Shown: piece by piece, positions 1-7,154 of the stretch
Layout of the letters: each line of letters opens with the position of its first letter
Numbering within the stretch: position 1 is the first letter of the stretch
DNA from: an uncultured Collinsella sp.
GTDB taxonomy: Bacteria > Actinomycetota > Coriobacteriia > Coriobacteriales > Coriobacteriaceae
Reading direction: 5' to 3'
NCBI GenBank assembly: GCA_902494625.1
Contig: CABUUB010000031.1
Location: forward strand, 1 to 19,211
DNA: 19,211 nt
The notes under the pieces: generated by a model
Told to the model about the DNA's origin: nothing
What the model saw: the letters and a program-made list of their open reading frames with translations, nothing else
Database searches by the model: none
Position numbers and translations under genes: made by a program

Positions 1-225
1 GGCTTGCGTCGTCGTTATTTCGTTTTCTTGCTGTTGATCAGACACAGTGTTTGCTCAACTTTCTTTTCAAGCCCTGTGATCACATGCTCCCTGCATAAAC
101 CTTCAGGGCGGCTAAACAGTCCAGCTCCGCCAAAAACCGACGGACATCATTGATCTGTATCGAGATATTTGCGTCATATACGCAGCGTTAGTGTAACACA
201 ACCGCCGCCACCTGCAACTTAGTCA

Positions 226-270
226 TTGGGGACGTTCTTAAACGACTAGTCAAAAGGGACACTCTTTGGT
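226..270 (-). repeat. Intergenic repeat, family B copy 1 (GTGTCCC / ACGTCCCC)
   Basis: Read on the minus strand this element begins AAAGAGTGTCCC and ends GAACGTCCCCAA, with the palindrome GACTAGTC between. The same two blocks in the same order occur at 6854-6897 on the plus strand, where they are AAAGGAGTGTCCCC and GGAACGTCCCCAAG. The insides differ, so only the ends look conserved. No gene covers it. I see it as a dispersed element in opposite orientation to its partner; its function is unknown. Confidence 0.55.
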
Positions 271-301
271 TTAACACCCACAAATCTGACTGCCTCCGCC
301 A

Positions 302-451
302 AAACTATGGCGGTTTACTACGATGAATCGCTCAACCGCGACCACTCCGAAACTTGTTGAACTAAAACCGCAGGTAGATGCCTTGCACTTTTTAGCGAAA
401 AGCCGGCGTGGTTGGAATACCTCAATTCATCGTAGTAAACCGACATAGTTT
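302..451. repeat. 150-bp MITE-like element with 27-bp terminal inverted repeats
   Basis: The left arm (302-328, starting AAACTATGGCGGTTTACTAC) is the reverse complement of the right arm (425-451), with 26 of 27 positions matching. The 96-base interior has no significant reading frame. Size, long terminal inverted repeats and lack of coding capacity fit a miniature inverted-repeat element or a large stable RNA hairpin. No target-site duplication is obvious. The rest of bases 1-574 has no gene I can support: a 43-codon minus-strand frame in the first 170 bases ends in a lysine-rich peptide but has no convincing start. Confidence 0.65.
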
Positions 452-494
452 CGTATTTCCAGCAGTTCCAAATTCGTCAATACGTCGGCGTTTG

Positions 495-529
495 CAAAAA
501 AGCCCGACCTCCGTGGGAGATCGGGCTTT
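495..529 (-). terminator. Rho-independent terminator of argS
   Basis: In the minus-strand transcript, AAAGCCCGATCTCC and GGAGGTCGGGCTTT form a 14-bp stem (one non-Watson-Crick pair) around a CAC loop. The stem is followed directly by a run of T. It lies about 45 bases past the argS stop codon. Confidence 0.85.
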
Positions 530-574
530 CAAGGCTTAGTTAAACCAAGTCTGTACGGTCAAATGACTCGCAGA

Positions 575-2428
575 TTACATCTGCTCGGGCGCAGAAACGC
601 CAACGAGGGTGAGCACCAGGGCGAGCGTCACGCGGACGGCGTCGCAAGCGGCCAGACGGGCGCGCGAAAGCTCGGGGTCGACGGGACGGCCCTCGCTCGG
701 CAGAACCTGGCAGGCAGCGTAGAAGCTGTGGAAGTCGCCGGCGAGTTCCTCGGCAAAGTGCGTCAGACGGAACGGGGCGCGGTCGCGAGCGCAGCTGGCG
801 ATGAGGTCGGTGAGCTCGTTGAGCTTACGCGAAAGGGCGAGCTCGGTCGGATCGGTCAGCAGCGAATAATCGACGTTCTCACCGATGGCCTTGGCGGCGA
901 CGGCCTTCATACCCATCTCGTCAGCCTGCTCGGGCGTAACGTCGGCGGCACGGCGCAGGATAGAGCACACGCGGGCGTGAGCGTACTGCACGTAGTACAC
1001 CGGGTTGGAGTTGTCGCGCTTCTTAACAGCCTCGATGTCGAAGTCGACCATCTGGTTGGAGCTCTTGGAGATAAGCGTGTAGCGAGCGGCGTCGGAGCCG
1101 ACCTCGTCGACAAGCTCCTGCAGGGTCACCATGGTGCCCTTGCGCTTGGACATACGGACGGGCTTGCCGTTGCGCAGCAGGTTGACGAGCTGCCCCAGCA
1201 GAACCTCGAACTTGCCGGGATAGCCAAGAGCGTCGCAGACGCAGCGGACGCGCTCGATGTAGCCGTGGTGGTCGGCACCCCAGATGTCGATGACGTGATC
1301 AACGCGCTGGAACTTATCCCAGTGATAGGCAACGTCGGAGGCGAAGTAGGTGTACTCGCCGTCGGACTTGATCAGAACGCGGTCCTTGTCGTCGCCCAGA
1401 TCGGTGGAACGGAACCACAGGGCGCCGTCCTTGGTGTAGAGGTAGCCCATCTTGTCGAGCTTCTCGAAAGCGCGGTCGACGGCGGAAGTGTCGGCGGTCT
1501 CGCCCTCGGTGTCCTTCACGTACAGCGAGCGCTCGGAGTACCAGCGGTCGAAGTCGCAGTTGACGGCGTGGCAGAGATCGCGCATGTTGTCGACCATCTT
1601 CACATAGCCGCGCTCACGGAAGCTCTCCATGCGCTCCTGCGGATCGGCGTCGACCCACTTGTCGCCGTCGGTGCGCCAGAACTCGGCGGCCTCGTCGATG
1701 ATGTAGTCGCCGCCGTAGGAGTCCTTACCCAGGGTCTCGGCAAAGTTGTCCTGGTACGGATGGGTCTCGGGATGCTCGTCGTTCTCGTCGGCGACAAAGG
1801 CGTCGCGGTCGGCGATCAAGATCTTGTGAGCCTCGTCGATATCCACGCCCTGCTTGGCGATGATGTCGGCAAGCTGCATATAGCGCGTGCTGATGGAGTT
1901 GCCGAAGGTGTTCATCTGAGAGCCGTGGTCGTTGATGTAGAACTCACGCTGGATGTCGTAACCGGCGTGGTCCATGACGCGGCAGAGCGAGTCGCCCAGC
2001 GCGGCCCAGCGGCCGTGGCCAATGTGCATGGGGCCGACGGGGTTGGCGGAGACGAACTCGACCTGGGTCTTCAGGCCACCACCGACGTTGGACTTAGCGA
2101 AGTCCATGCCCTTCTCGCGAGCCTCACCAAAGATGGCATTCTTGACGGCAACGGAGAGGTAGAAGTTGATGAAGCCGGGGCCTGCGATCTCGACCTTCTC
2201 AATCGCGGGGTCCTCGGGCATATGGGCAACGATGGCCTCGGCGATCTTGCGCGGGGCGCAGTGGGCCAGCTTGGCGGACTTCAGGGCCATGGTAGAGGTC
2301 CACTCGCCATGAGAAGTGTCAGCCGGTCGCTCGATAGCGCAATCGTCAAGTTCAAATGCGGAAAGGTCGCCGGCCTCCTGGGCCGCAGCAAGCGCAGCGC
2401 GTACCAGCTCTTCAATCTTCTCGGGCAT
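575..2428 (-). CDS. argS: Arginyl-tRNA synthetase
   Basis: Class I aminoacyl-tRNA synthetase that charges tRNA-Arg with arginine using ATP, in the cytoplasm. The 617-residue protein has the N-terminal additional domain, then the HIGH signature at about residues 135-138 (in SANPVGPMHIGHGRW). The KMSKS counterpart is RMSKRKG at about 425-431. A DALR-type anticodon-binding domain runs from about 477 (YYVQYAHARV) to the end. Length fits the family. I chose the ATG at 2428 because AAGGAGG lies just upstream; a longer frame to 2557 has no such site and starts with residues unlike ArgS. The gene is monocistronic with its own terminator and is divergent from carD. Confidence 0.96.
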   Translation of the reverse strand: MPEKIEELVRAALAAAQEAGDLSAFELDDCAIERPADTSHGEWTSTMALKSAKLAHCAPRKIAEAIVAHMPEDPAIEKVEIAGPGFINFYLSVAVKNAIFGEAREKGMDFAKSNVGGGLKTQVEFVSANPVGPMHIGHGRWAALGDSLCRVMDHAGYDIQREFYINDHGSQMNTFGNSISTRYMQLADIIAKQGVDIDEAHKILIADRDAFVADENDEHPETHPYQDNFAETLGKDSYGGDYIIDEAAEFWRTDGDKWVDADPQERMESFRERGYVKMVDNMRDLCHAVNCDFDRWYSERSLYVKDTEGETADTSAVDRAFEKLDKMGYLYTKDGALWFRSTDLGDDKDRVLIKSDGEYTYFASDVAYHWDKFQRVDHVIDIWGADHHGYIERVRCVCDALGYPGKFEVLLGQLVNLLRNGKPVRMSKRKGTMVTLQELVDEVGSDAARYTLISKSSNQMVDFDIEAVKKRDNSNPVYYVQYAHARVCSILRRAADVTPEQADEMGMKAVAAKAIGENVDYSLLTDPTELALSRKLNELTDLIASCARDRAPFRLTHFAEELAGDFHSFYAACQVLPSEGRPVDPELSRARLAACDAVRVTLALVLTLVGVSAPEQM

Positions 2429-2770
2429 AGATCCTCCTTGTGTTAAAGCCCCCGAGCTCTTGGTCACTCGTAGGGCAAAAGCCAAAGTTTGTAGCACTCT
2501 ATCACAAGCGACGGGCACTGTCGCAGGGTAAAGCCAATCGATATTGCATATGCACAAAATTGACTACAGCTTGTATGGAGTCACTCAAAGATGCCGGTCT
2601 GCCTGCAGATTATGCAGGCGTTGAAAATGCATAAAGGTGTGAATGAGCTGCGTCTGTTATCGAATACTCTTACCTATCGGAGTTGTGTGCTTTTCCTGCA
2701 TAAAGTAAGGGTTTGCGCACGTCAGCGTGTTATTCTAGTCATACGTAAATTCGTATAAGTTGGAGGTAGC
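2429..2770. promoter_or_regulatory. Divergent argS / carD control region
   Basis: This 342-base gap separates two divergent genes. On the plus strand TGTTATTCT (2728-2736) looks like an extended -10 box for carD, leaving a leader of about 28 bases before GGAGG and the ATG at 2771. On the minus strand TGCTACAAA is a possible extended -10 for argS; no good -35 is visible for either. A perfect 7-bp inverted repeat, GCCTGCA-N5-TGCAGGC, sits at 2601-2619 and could be an operator. ATACG and CGTAT flank 6 bases at 2741-2756, in the carD leader. Short reading frames here lack ribosome binding sites. Confidence 0.45.
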
Positions 2771-3256
2771 ATGTTCTCAATAGGTCAACACGTCATTCAT
2801 CCGGGCCAGGGAGTCTGCACCGTCGTCGGTTTTAGGGACGACACGCCGCAGCCCATGCTGCTGCTCAAGACCAAGCAGGGACATGCGCAGACGATCCTCA
2901 TGTACCCCGTGGCGCAGGCCGACCGTTTGCACGCCGCTATCTCGCAGCAAGATGCCGAGCACCTGCTGAGCCACTACGACGAGCTGGAGTGCGACACCTT
3001 TACCGAGCGCAACAGCTCACTTGAGGAGACGCACTTTAAGCAGCAGCTCAAGCTGGGCGCGCCCGAGACGGTCCGCGTGGCAAAAACCATGATGCACCGC
3101 ATTCGCCAGGCCGAGGAAGCTGATAAAAAGCCCAGCTCCTACTACATGCGCGTACTCAAGGAGGCCAAACGCCGCTCCATCGAGGAGTTCGCTGTGGCCT
3201 TGGGCGTCACCGAGGAGGACGCCGAAGCCCGCCTAGCCCAAGCCGCCCTCAACTAA
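2771..3256 (+). CDS. carD: CarD/CdnL-family transcriptional regulator
   Basis: Predicted RNA-polymerase-binding regulator of 161 residues. The N-terminal part (about 1-70) matches the CarD RNA-polymerase-interaction domain: MFSIGQHVIHPGQGVCTV opens with the conserved H-P-x-x-G-V motif, followed by short beta strands (PMLLLKTK, TILMYPV). The C-terminal part is helical and charged, as in CdnL proteins that contact promoter DNA and stabilise open complexes. In related bacteria such proteins tune rRNA and housekeeping promoters; that role is inferred here. The start has a good site (GGAGG, 5 bases upstream). It ends just before a terminator-like repeat. Position beside argS may only reflect shared housekeeping regulation. 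Confidence 0.88.
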   Translation: MFSIGQHVIHPGQGVCTVVGFRDDTPQPMLLLKTKQGHAQTILMYPVAQADRLHAAISQQDAEHLLSHYDELECDTFTERNSSLEETHFKQQLKLGAPETVRVAKTMMHRIRQAEEADKKPSSYYMRVLKEAKRRSIEEFAVALGVTEEDAEARLAQAALN

Positions 3257-3269
3257 CCCATCCGCGCCA

Positions 3270-3310
3270 AAAACCACCACAAAGGGGACAGGCACCTTTG
3301 TGGTGGTTTT
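3270..3310 (+). repeat. Family A hairpin repeat, copy 1 (likely carD terminator)
   Basis: AAAACCACCACAAAGG (3270-3285) and its exact complement (3295-3310) form a 16-bp perfect stem around the 9-base loop GGACAGGCA. The right arm ends in TTTT, so the hairpin could end transcription of carD 14 bases past its stop; the left arm gives a T-run on the other strand, so it may work both ways. Five more copies lie in this window. Confidence 0.85.
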
Positions 3311-3364
3311 CTTGTTCTAGTAGTATTCATTCTTATCGATACCCACGAGCACAAGGAGTCTCCT

Positions 3365-3964
3365 ATGGCAGAACCGCTTACCGCCGGAATCACCCGCGAC
3401 CGCGCGTTCGAACTGCTCAACGAGCACAACAAGGACCCGTTCCACATCACCCATGGTGAGACGGTCGAGGGCACTATGCGCTACTTTGCGCGCGAGTTCG
3501 ACCCCGAGAACGAGGAGTTTTGGGGCATCGTCGGTCTGCTGCACGACCTGGATTGGGAGGAGCATGAGGACGACCCCATGAACCACACCATCTATGCTGC
3601 CGAGATTCTTAAGGGCGAAGGTGCGTCTCCCGAGCTCATTCGCGCCATCCAAACGCACACGTCGGACTTCAACACCTCGCTGCCCAAACCCGAGCTGCAG
3701 ATGGAAAAAATCCTGTTTGCCTGCGATGAGCTCACCGGCCTGATCGGCGCTGCCGTCATCATGCGCCCGAGCAAGAGCGTTATGGACTTTACGACCAAGT
3801 CGCTCAAGAAGAAGTTCAAGGACAAGCGCTTTGCCGCCGGCTGCTCGCGCGACGTGATTTCGCAGGGCGCCGAGATGTTGGGCTGGGAGCTTCCCGAGCT
3901 CTTCGACCGCACCATCGCGGCCATGCAGTCCTTCGCCCCCGACCGCGATACCTTCCAGTCCTAA
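3365..3964 (+). CDS. HD-domain phosphohydrolase-like protein
   Basis: 199-residue soluble protein of the HD superfamily, metal-dependent phosphohydrolases that often act on nucleotides. Candidate metal ligands are spaced as expected: H30, the H60-D61 pair in GLLHDLDWEEHE, H98 in IQTHTS, and D121 in ACDEL. There are no membrane segments and no RelA/SpoT synthetase or GGDEF partner domain, so the substrate cannot be named. AAGGAG stands upstream of the ATG at 3365. It sits between two copies of the same hairpin repeat and is probably its own transcript, convergent with proA. It belongs to a widespread group usually annotated only as HD-domain protein. Confidence 0.85.
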   Translation: MAEPLTAGITRDRAFELLNEHNKDPFHITHGETVEGTMRYFAREFDPENEEFWGIVGLLHDLDWEEHEDDPMNHTIYAAEILKGEGASPELIRAIQTHTSDFNTSLPKPELQMEKILFACDELTGLIGAAVIMRPSKSVMDFTTKSLKKKFKDKRFAAGCSRDVISQGAEMLGWELPELFDRTIAAMQSFAPDRDTFQS

Positions 3965-3979
3965 CCGCCCACGCCACCT

Positions 3980-4020
3980 AAAACCACCACAAAGGGGACA
4001 GGCACCTTTGTGGTGGTTTT
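3980..4020. repeat. Family A hairpin repeat, copy 2 (between convergent genes)
   Basis: Identical in stem (AAAACCACCACAAAGG and complement) and loop (GGACAGGCA) to copy 1. It fills most of the 70-base gap between the convergent stops of the HD-domain gene and proA. Arms rich in A and T at the base give T-runs in both directions, so it is a plausible bidirectional terminator. Confidence 0.85.
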
Positions 4021-4034
4021 CGTTTACGAGGGGT

Positions 4035-5321
4035 TTAGGGGCGGACCTGGCCGGTGCCGCGGAGCTTGTATTTGTAGGTGGTGAGGGCCTCGGCGGCAAA
4101 GGGGCCACGGGCGTGGAGCTTTTGGGTCGAGATGCCGATCTCGGCGCCCAGGCCAAACTCGCCGCCGTCGGTGAAGCGCGTGCTGGCGTTGGCGTACACG
4201 GCCGAGGCATCGACCGCATCCAGGAAGCGCTCGCAAGCATCCGTGTCCTCGGCAACGATGGCCTCGGAGTGCATCGTGCCGTAGCGGTTGATGTGTGCGA
4301 TGGCCTCGTCCTCGCTTGCCACGACCTTCACGCTCATCTCGAGCGCCAGGTACTCGCGACCCCAGTCCTCCTCAGTCGCGGCGACGTAGTCATCACCCTC
4401 GACAAACCCGGCATCGGCGCATGCGGCGCAGGTTGCCTCGTCGCCGTGAATGAGCACGCCGTGGTCGTGCAGCACGGCAACGACCGCAGGCAAAAACGCA
4501 TCGGCCACAGCACGGTCGACCAGCAGCGACTCGGCGGCATTGCACACGCCTACGCGCTGGGTCTTGGCATTAACGATTATGTTGAGCGCCTTATCAAAGT
4601 CGGCGGATTCATGCACGTAGATGTGGCAGTTGCCCGTGCCCGTCTCGATCACCGGCACAAGCGACTCGCGCACGCAGCGCTGGATCAGGCCTGCACCGCC
4701 GCGCGGAATGAGTACGTCGACAATGCCGCGGAGCTTCATGAGCTCGCCAGTGGCCTCGCGGTCGGTGGACTCGATCATCGACACGGCCTCGCGCGGGAAA
4801 CCCTTGGTCTCGAGCGCATCGGCCAGCAGCTCGGCGATCATGGCACACGAGTGATAGGCCAGCGAGCCGCCGCGCAGAATGCAGGCGTTGCCGGTACGGA
4901 TGCAGATGCCTGCGGCGTCGGCCGTCACGTTGGGGCGCGCCTCGTAGACCATAGCGACCAGGCCCAGCGGCACACTCACACGGGTCAGGTCCACGCCGCT
5001 TGCAAGCACGCGGTGGTCGAGCACGCGGCCGACGGGATCGGGCAGCTCGGCGAGCTTTTCCAGGCCGGCGGCCATGCCCTCGACGCGCTCGGGCGTCAGC
5101 AGCAGGCGATCGAGCAGTCCGGCCGAGGTACCCGCATCGCGCGCAGCGGACATATCGAGCTCGTTGGCGGCGACGATGGAGTCGACACCGTTGCGCAGTG
5201 CTGCGGTCATGGCGCGCACGGCCTCCTGGCGCTGCTCATCGCTCGCCGTAGCAAGCGAGGCCGACGCTGCCTTGGCGGCAACGGCAAGATCGTGGACATA
5301 CGTGGCTATATCGACCGACAT
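4035..5321 (-). CDS. proA: Gamma-glutamyl phosphate reductase
   Basis: Second enzyme of proline synthesis: it reduces gamma-glutamyl phosphate to glutamate semialdehyde with NADPH. The 428-residue length matches the family and it aligns by eye end to end as an aldehyde-dehydrogenase-fold enzyme. The catalytic cysteine is C260 in QRVGVCNAAESLLVD. Other family blocks are VPLGLVAMVYEARPNVT near residue 117, the IPRGGAGLI region near 205, and FGLGAEIGISTQKLHARGP near the C-terminus. AGGAGA lies about 11 bases before the ATG. The partner kinase gene proB lies 1.8 kb further right on the same strand but is separated by an oppositely oriented gene, so the two are probably not cotranscribed. Confidence 0.97.
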   Translation of the reverse strand: MSVDIATYVHDLAVAAKAASASLATASDEQRQEAVRAMTAALRNGVDSIVAANELDMSAARDAGTSAGLLDRLLLTPERVEGMAAGLEKLAELPDPVGRVLDHRVLASGVDLTRVSVPLGLVAMVYEARPNVTADAAGICIRTGNACILRGGSLAYHSCAMIAELLADALETKGFPREAVSMIESTDREATGELMKLRGIVDVLIPRGGAGLIQRCVRESLVPVIETGTGNCHIYVHESADFDKALNIIVNAKTQRVGVCNAAESLLVDRAVADAFLPAVVAVLHDHGVLIHGDEATCAACADAGFVEGDDYVAATEEDWGREYLALEMSVKVVASEDEAIAHINRYGTMHSEAIVAEDTDACERFLDAVDASAVYANASTRFTDGGEFGLGAEIGISTQKLHARGPFAAEALTTYKYKLRGTGQVRP

Positions 5322-5364
5322 GGGCGGCCCTTTCTCCTAGAAGTTTGCAACCATGGTAGCCGAT

Positions 5365-5395
5365 TTGCGCATGGCCTCGCCCGCGGCGGTAGAAT
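5365..5395 (+). promoter_or_regulatory. Candidate promoter of the S33 hydrolase gene
   Basis: TTGCGC (5365-5370) and TAGAAT (5390-5395) are separated by 19 bases. The -10 box is good and the spacing is slightly long. Transcription would start near 5402, which fits the chosen start at 5434 and rules out the longer frame beginning at 5353. Confidence 0.4.
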
Positions 5396-5433
5396 TGGTC
5401 AACCCGAAACACCGCAACGAACGGAAGACTCAC

Positions 5434-6852
5434 ATGGCCCTCATCACTTCGTACCACGTCCCCGGCCTTTACGTCGAGGACCACAGCATCGACGTCCCCC
5501 TTGACTGGCGCGGCCTGGAGCCGATGCTCCTGGCCGTCGGCAGCACCATGCGCCGCGGCGCTATGCCGGCACCAATCGCCGGCGCGCCCGAGAGCATCAA
5601 GCTCTTCTACCGCGTGGTTTGCGCACCCGAGCGCATCAACGACGATCTGCCGCTGCTCCTATTTTTGCAGGGCGGCCCCGGCGGCGAGAGCCCGCGTCCG
5701 CTGTCGCCCACAAGCGACGGCTGGATCGAGGAGGCCGTCAAGCACTTCCGCGTGGTCCTTCCCGACCAGCGCGGCACCGGACGCAGTAGCTGCGTGGACG
5801 GACGCACGATCAAGACACTGGGTGATCGCGCAACGGCCGCCGGCGCCGATACAGCACGCTCGCAGGCGGACTTCCTCAAGCGCCACCTCGCCAGCTCCAT
5901 CGTGCGCGATTTTGAATACCTGCGACTGGTGGGCTTTGGCGGCAAGCCGTGGGTCACGCTCGGCCAGAGCTACGGCGGCTTTTTGACGCTGAGCTATCTG
6001 TCGCTCTTCCCCGAGGGCGTGGCGGCGAGCTTTACCTGCGGCGGCATCCCCCACGTGCCGGCGAGCGCCAGCGAGGTCTACGTGCACACCTTCCCGCGCA
6101 TGGCCGCCAAGACGCAGCAGTATTACGACCGCTACCCCGCCGACGTCGATCGCGTGGCAGCCCTGGCCGATGCGCTCGAGGCACAGAAGCCCGTGCTGCC
6201 CGACGGCTCGCCGATGACGGTCGAGCGCCTACAGCTCATGGGCAGCGACTTTGGCATGAAGCCGAGCTTTGAACGCATGCATTGGATTATCGATCACGCT
6301 TTTGTTGATGGCGACGGCACGCTGACCTGCAACGCCTCGGTATCTGACAGCTTTTTGATGCGCGCCTTCGAGCGCACCAACACGCGCACGAATCCGCTGT
6401 ACTGGACGCTGCAGGAGTTCATATACGCCGACGGTAACACTATGCCCATTGGCTGGGCCGCGGCTGAAGAGAAGGCTCACCGCGCCGAGTTCGACACCCT
6501 CGCGCGCCCGCTCATGTTTACCGGCGAGGCCATGTTCCCGTGGATGTTCGAGCAGATGCCCGAGCTCAAGCCCTTCAAGCCCGCCATGGACCTGCTGATG
6601 GAAGACACCAGCTGGGACAAGATTTACGACCCGCAGCGACTGGCGTGCAACGAGGTGCCCCTGCAGGCCGCGGTGTATTTCGACGACATGTACGTGGATT
6701 CGGGCCTGCAGCTTGATACGCTCAGCCGCGTGGGCAACTCGCATGCCTGGGTGACCAACGAGTTCGAGCACGACGGTCTGCACGGCAGCGTGGTGTTCAA
6801 GCGCCTCTTCGACGAAGCCCTCAACCGCGGAGACCTGCGCCGAATCTTCTAG
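5434..6852 (+). CDS. Alpha/beta hydrolase, prolyl aminopeptidase-like (family S33)
   Basis: Predicted cytosolic serine peptidase that removes N-terminal proline from peptides. The 472-residue protein has the S33 oxyanion-loop motif FLQGGPGGES (about 78-87), then DQRGTGRSS (111-119), which is diagnostic for proline iminopeptidases. The nucleophile elbow is GQSYGG with S179. The C-terminal acid and base are probably D417 or D418 (YFDDMYVD) and H450 (DGLHG). No signal peptide is visible. It is larger than the 310-residue Pip of many bacteria and resembles the long actinobacterial form. Start chosen at 5434 because the upstream alternative precedes the probable promoter; the ribosome site (GGAAGA) is weak. 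Lying between proA and proB, it may supply proline from peptides, but exact substrate preference is inferred. Confidence 0.85.
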   Translation: MALITSYHVPGLYVEDHSIDVPLDWRGLEPMLLAVGSTMRRGAMPAPIAGAPESIKLFYRVVCAPERINDDLPLLLFLQGGPGGESPRPLSPTSDGWIEEAVKHFRVVLPDQRGTGRSSCVDGRTIKTLGDRATAAGADTARSQADFLKRHLASSIVRDFEYLRLVGFGGKPWVTLGQSYGGFLTLSYLSLFPEGVAASFTCGGIPHVPASASEVYVHTFPRMAAKTQQYYDRYPADVDRVAALADALEAQKPVLPDGSPMTVERLQLMGSDFGMKPSFERMHWIIDHAFVDGDGTLTCNASVSDSFLMRAFERTNTRTNPLYWTLQEFIYADGNTMPIGWAAAEEKAHRAEFDTLARPLMFTGEAMFPWMFEQMPELKPFKPAMDLLMEDTSWDKIYDPQRLACNEVPLQAAVYFDDMYVDSGLQLDTLSRVGNSHAWVTNEFEHDGLHGSVVFKRLFDEALNRGDLRRIF

Positions 6853-6853
6853 C

Positions 6854-6911
6854 AAAGGAGTGTCCCCACCTGCCGACACAAAAGGAACGTCCCCAAGTGC
6901 CGGCAGTGGGA
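6854..6911 (+). repeat. Intergenic repeat, family B copy 2, with hairpin
   Basis: AAAGGAGTGTCCCC and GGAACGTCCCCAAG reproduce the two blocks of the element at 226-270. CTGCCGACAC (6870-6879) pairs with GTGCCGGCAG (6897-6906), one mismatch, and the stem extends through CCCA/TGGG. It begins two bases after the hydrolase stop codon. Without a T-run it is not a standard terminator. Confidence 0.55.
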
Positions 6912-6927
6912 CCCCGCCGTCTCAACG

Positions 6928-6994
6928 AGTTGCGGTGAAATAGGGACTGCTAAAGGCTTTAAAGCCGCCAAACAGGGACTATTTCACCGCAACT
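6928..6994. repeat. Inverted-repeat element, family C (16-bp perfect arms)
   Basis: AGTTGCGGTGAAATAG (6928-6943) and its exact complement (6979-6994) enclose 35 bases that contain the palindrome GGCTTTAAAGCC and a GGGAC on each side of it. The bases could fold into a two-tier hairpin. It is non-coding and lies between convergent genes. Confidence 0.65.
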
Positions 6995-7043
6995 TACGAT
7001 ATGCCGGCGTTACGGCCACCGCAGGTAGAAGGCGGAAAGCGAA

Positions 7044-7139
7044 AACACCCCTAAGCGAGCAAGGTGACGTGAAAGAGGAGGGCATTGACCTTTTGGTCAT
7101 GCCCGACGATTGAACGTCAGATTGCCGCTTAGGGGCGTT
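7044..7139. repeat. Structured 96-base element, three nested helices, next to proB 3' end
   Basis: An outer stem pairs AACACCCCTAAGCG (7044-7057) with CGCTTAGGGGCGTT (7126-7139). A middle stem pairs TGACGT (7065-7070) with ACGTCA (7114-7119). An inner stem pairs GGGCATTGACC with GGTCATGCCC (7080-7104) around TTTT. Together they make one long rod with internal loops. On the minus strand it starts about 15 bases after the proB stop and its last arm is followed by TTTT, so it may end proB transcription. It is equally compatible with a dispersed element or a small RNA. Confidence 0.6.
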
Positions 7140-7154
7140 TGCAGCGTCAATTGG

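Noticed and set aside
1..170. 43-codon minus-strand frame ending with a lysine-rich peptide
   Set aside because: It has no start codon with a ribosome site and no recognisable family. It may be a gene remnant, but the sequence alone does not support a call.
563..2446. 627-codon open frame on the plus strand opposite argS
   Set aside because: It is the antisense mirror of a high-GC gene. Composition is Val/Gly/Leu/Asp-biased with no domain, and argS covers the whole stretch.
2440..2634. 64-codon plus-strand frame in the argS/carD gap, ending in a 19-codon frame from 2575
   Set aside because: No ribosome binding site and it overlaps the argS leader and probable promoter. I found no recognisable protein.
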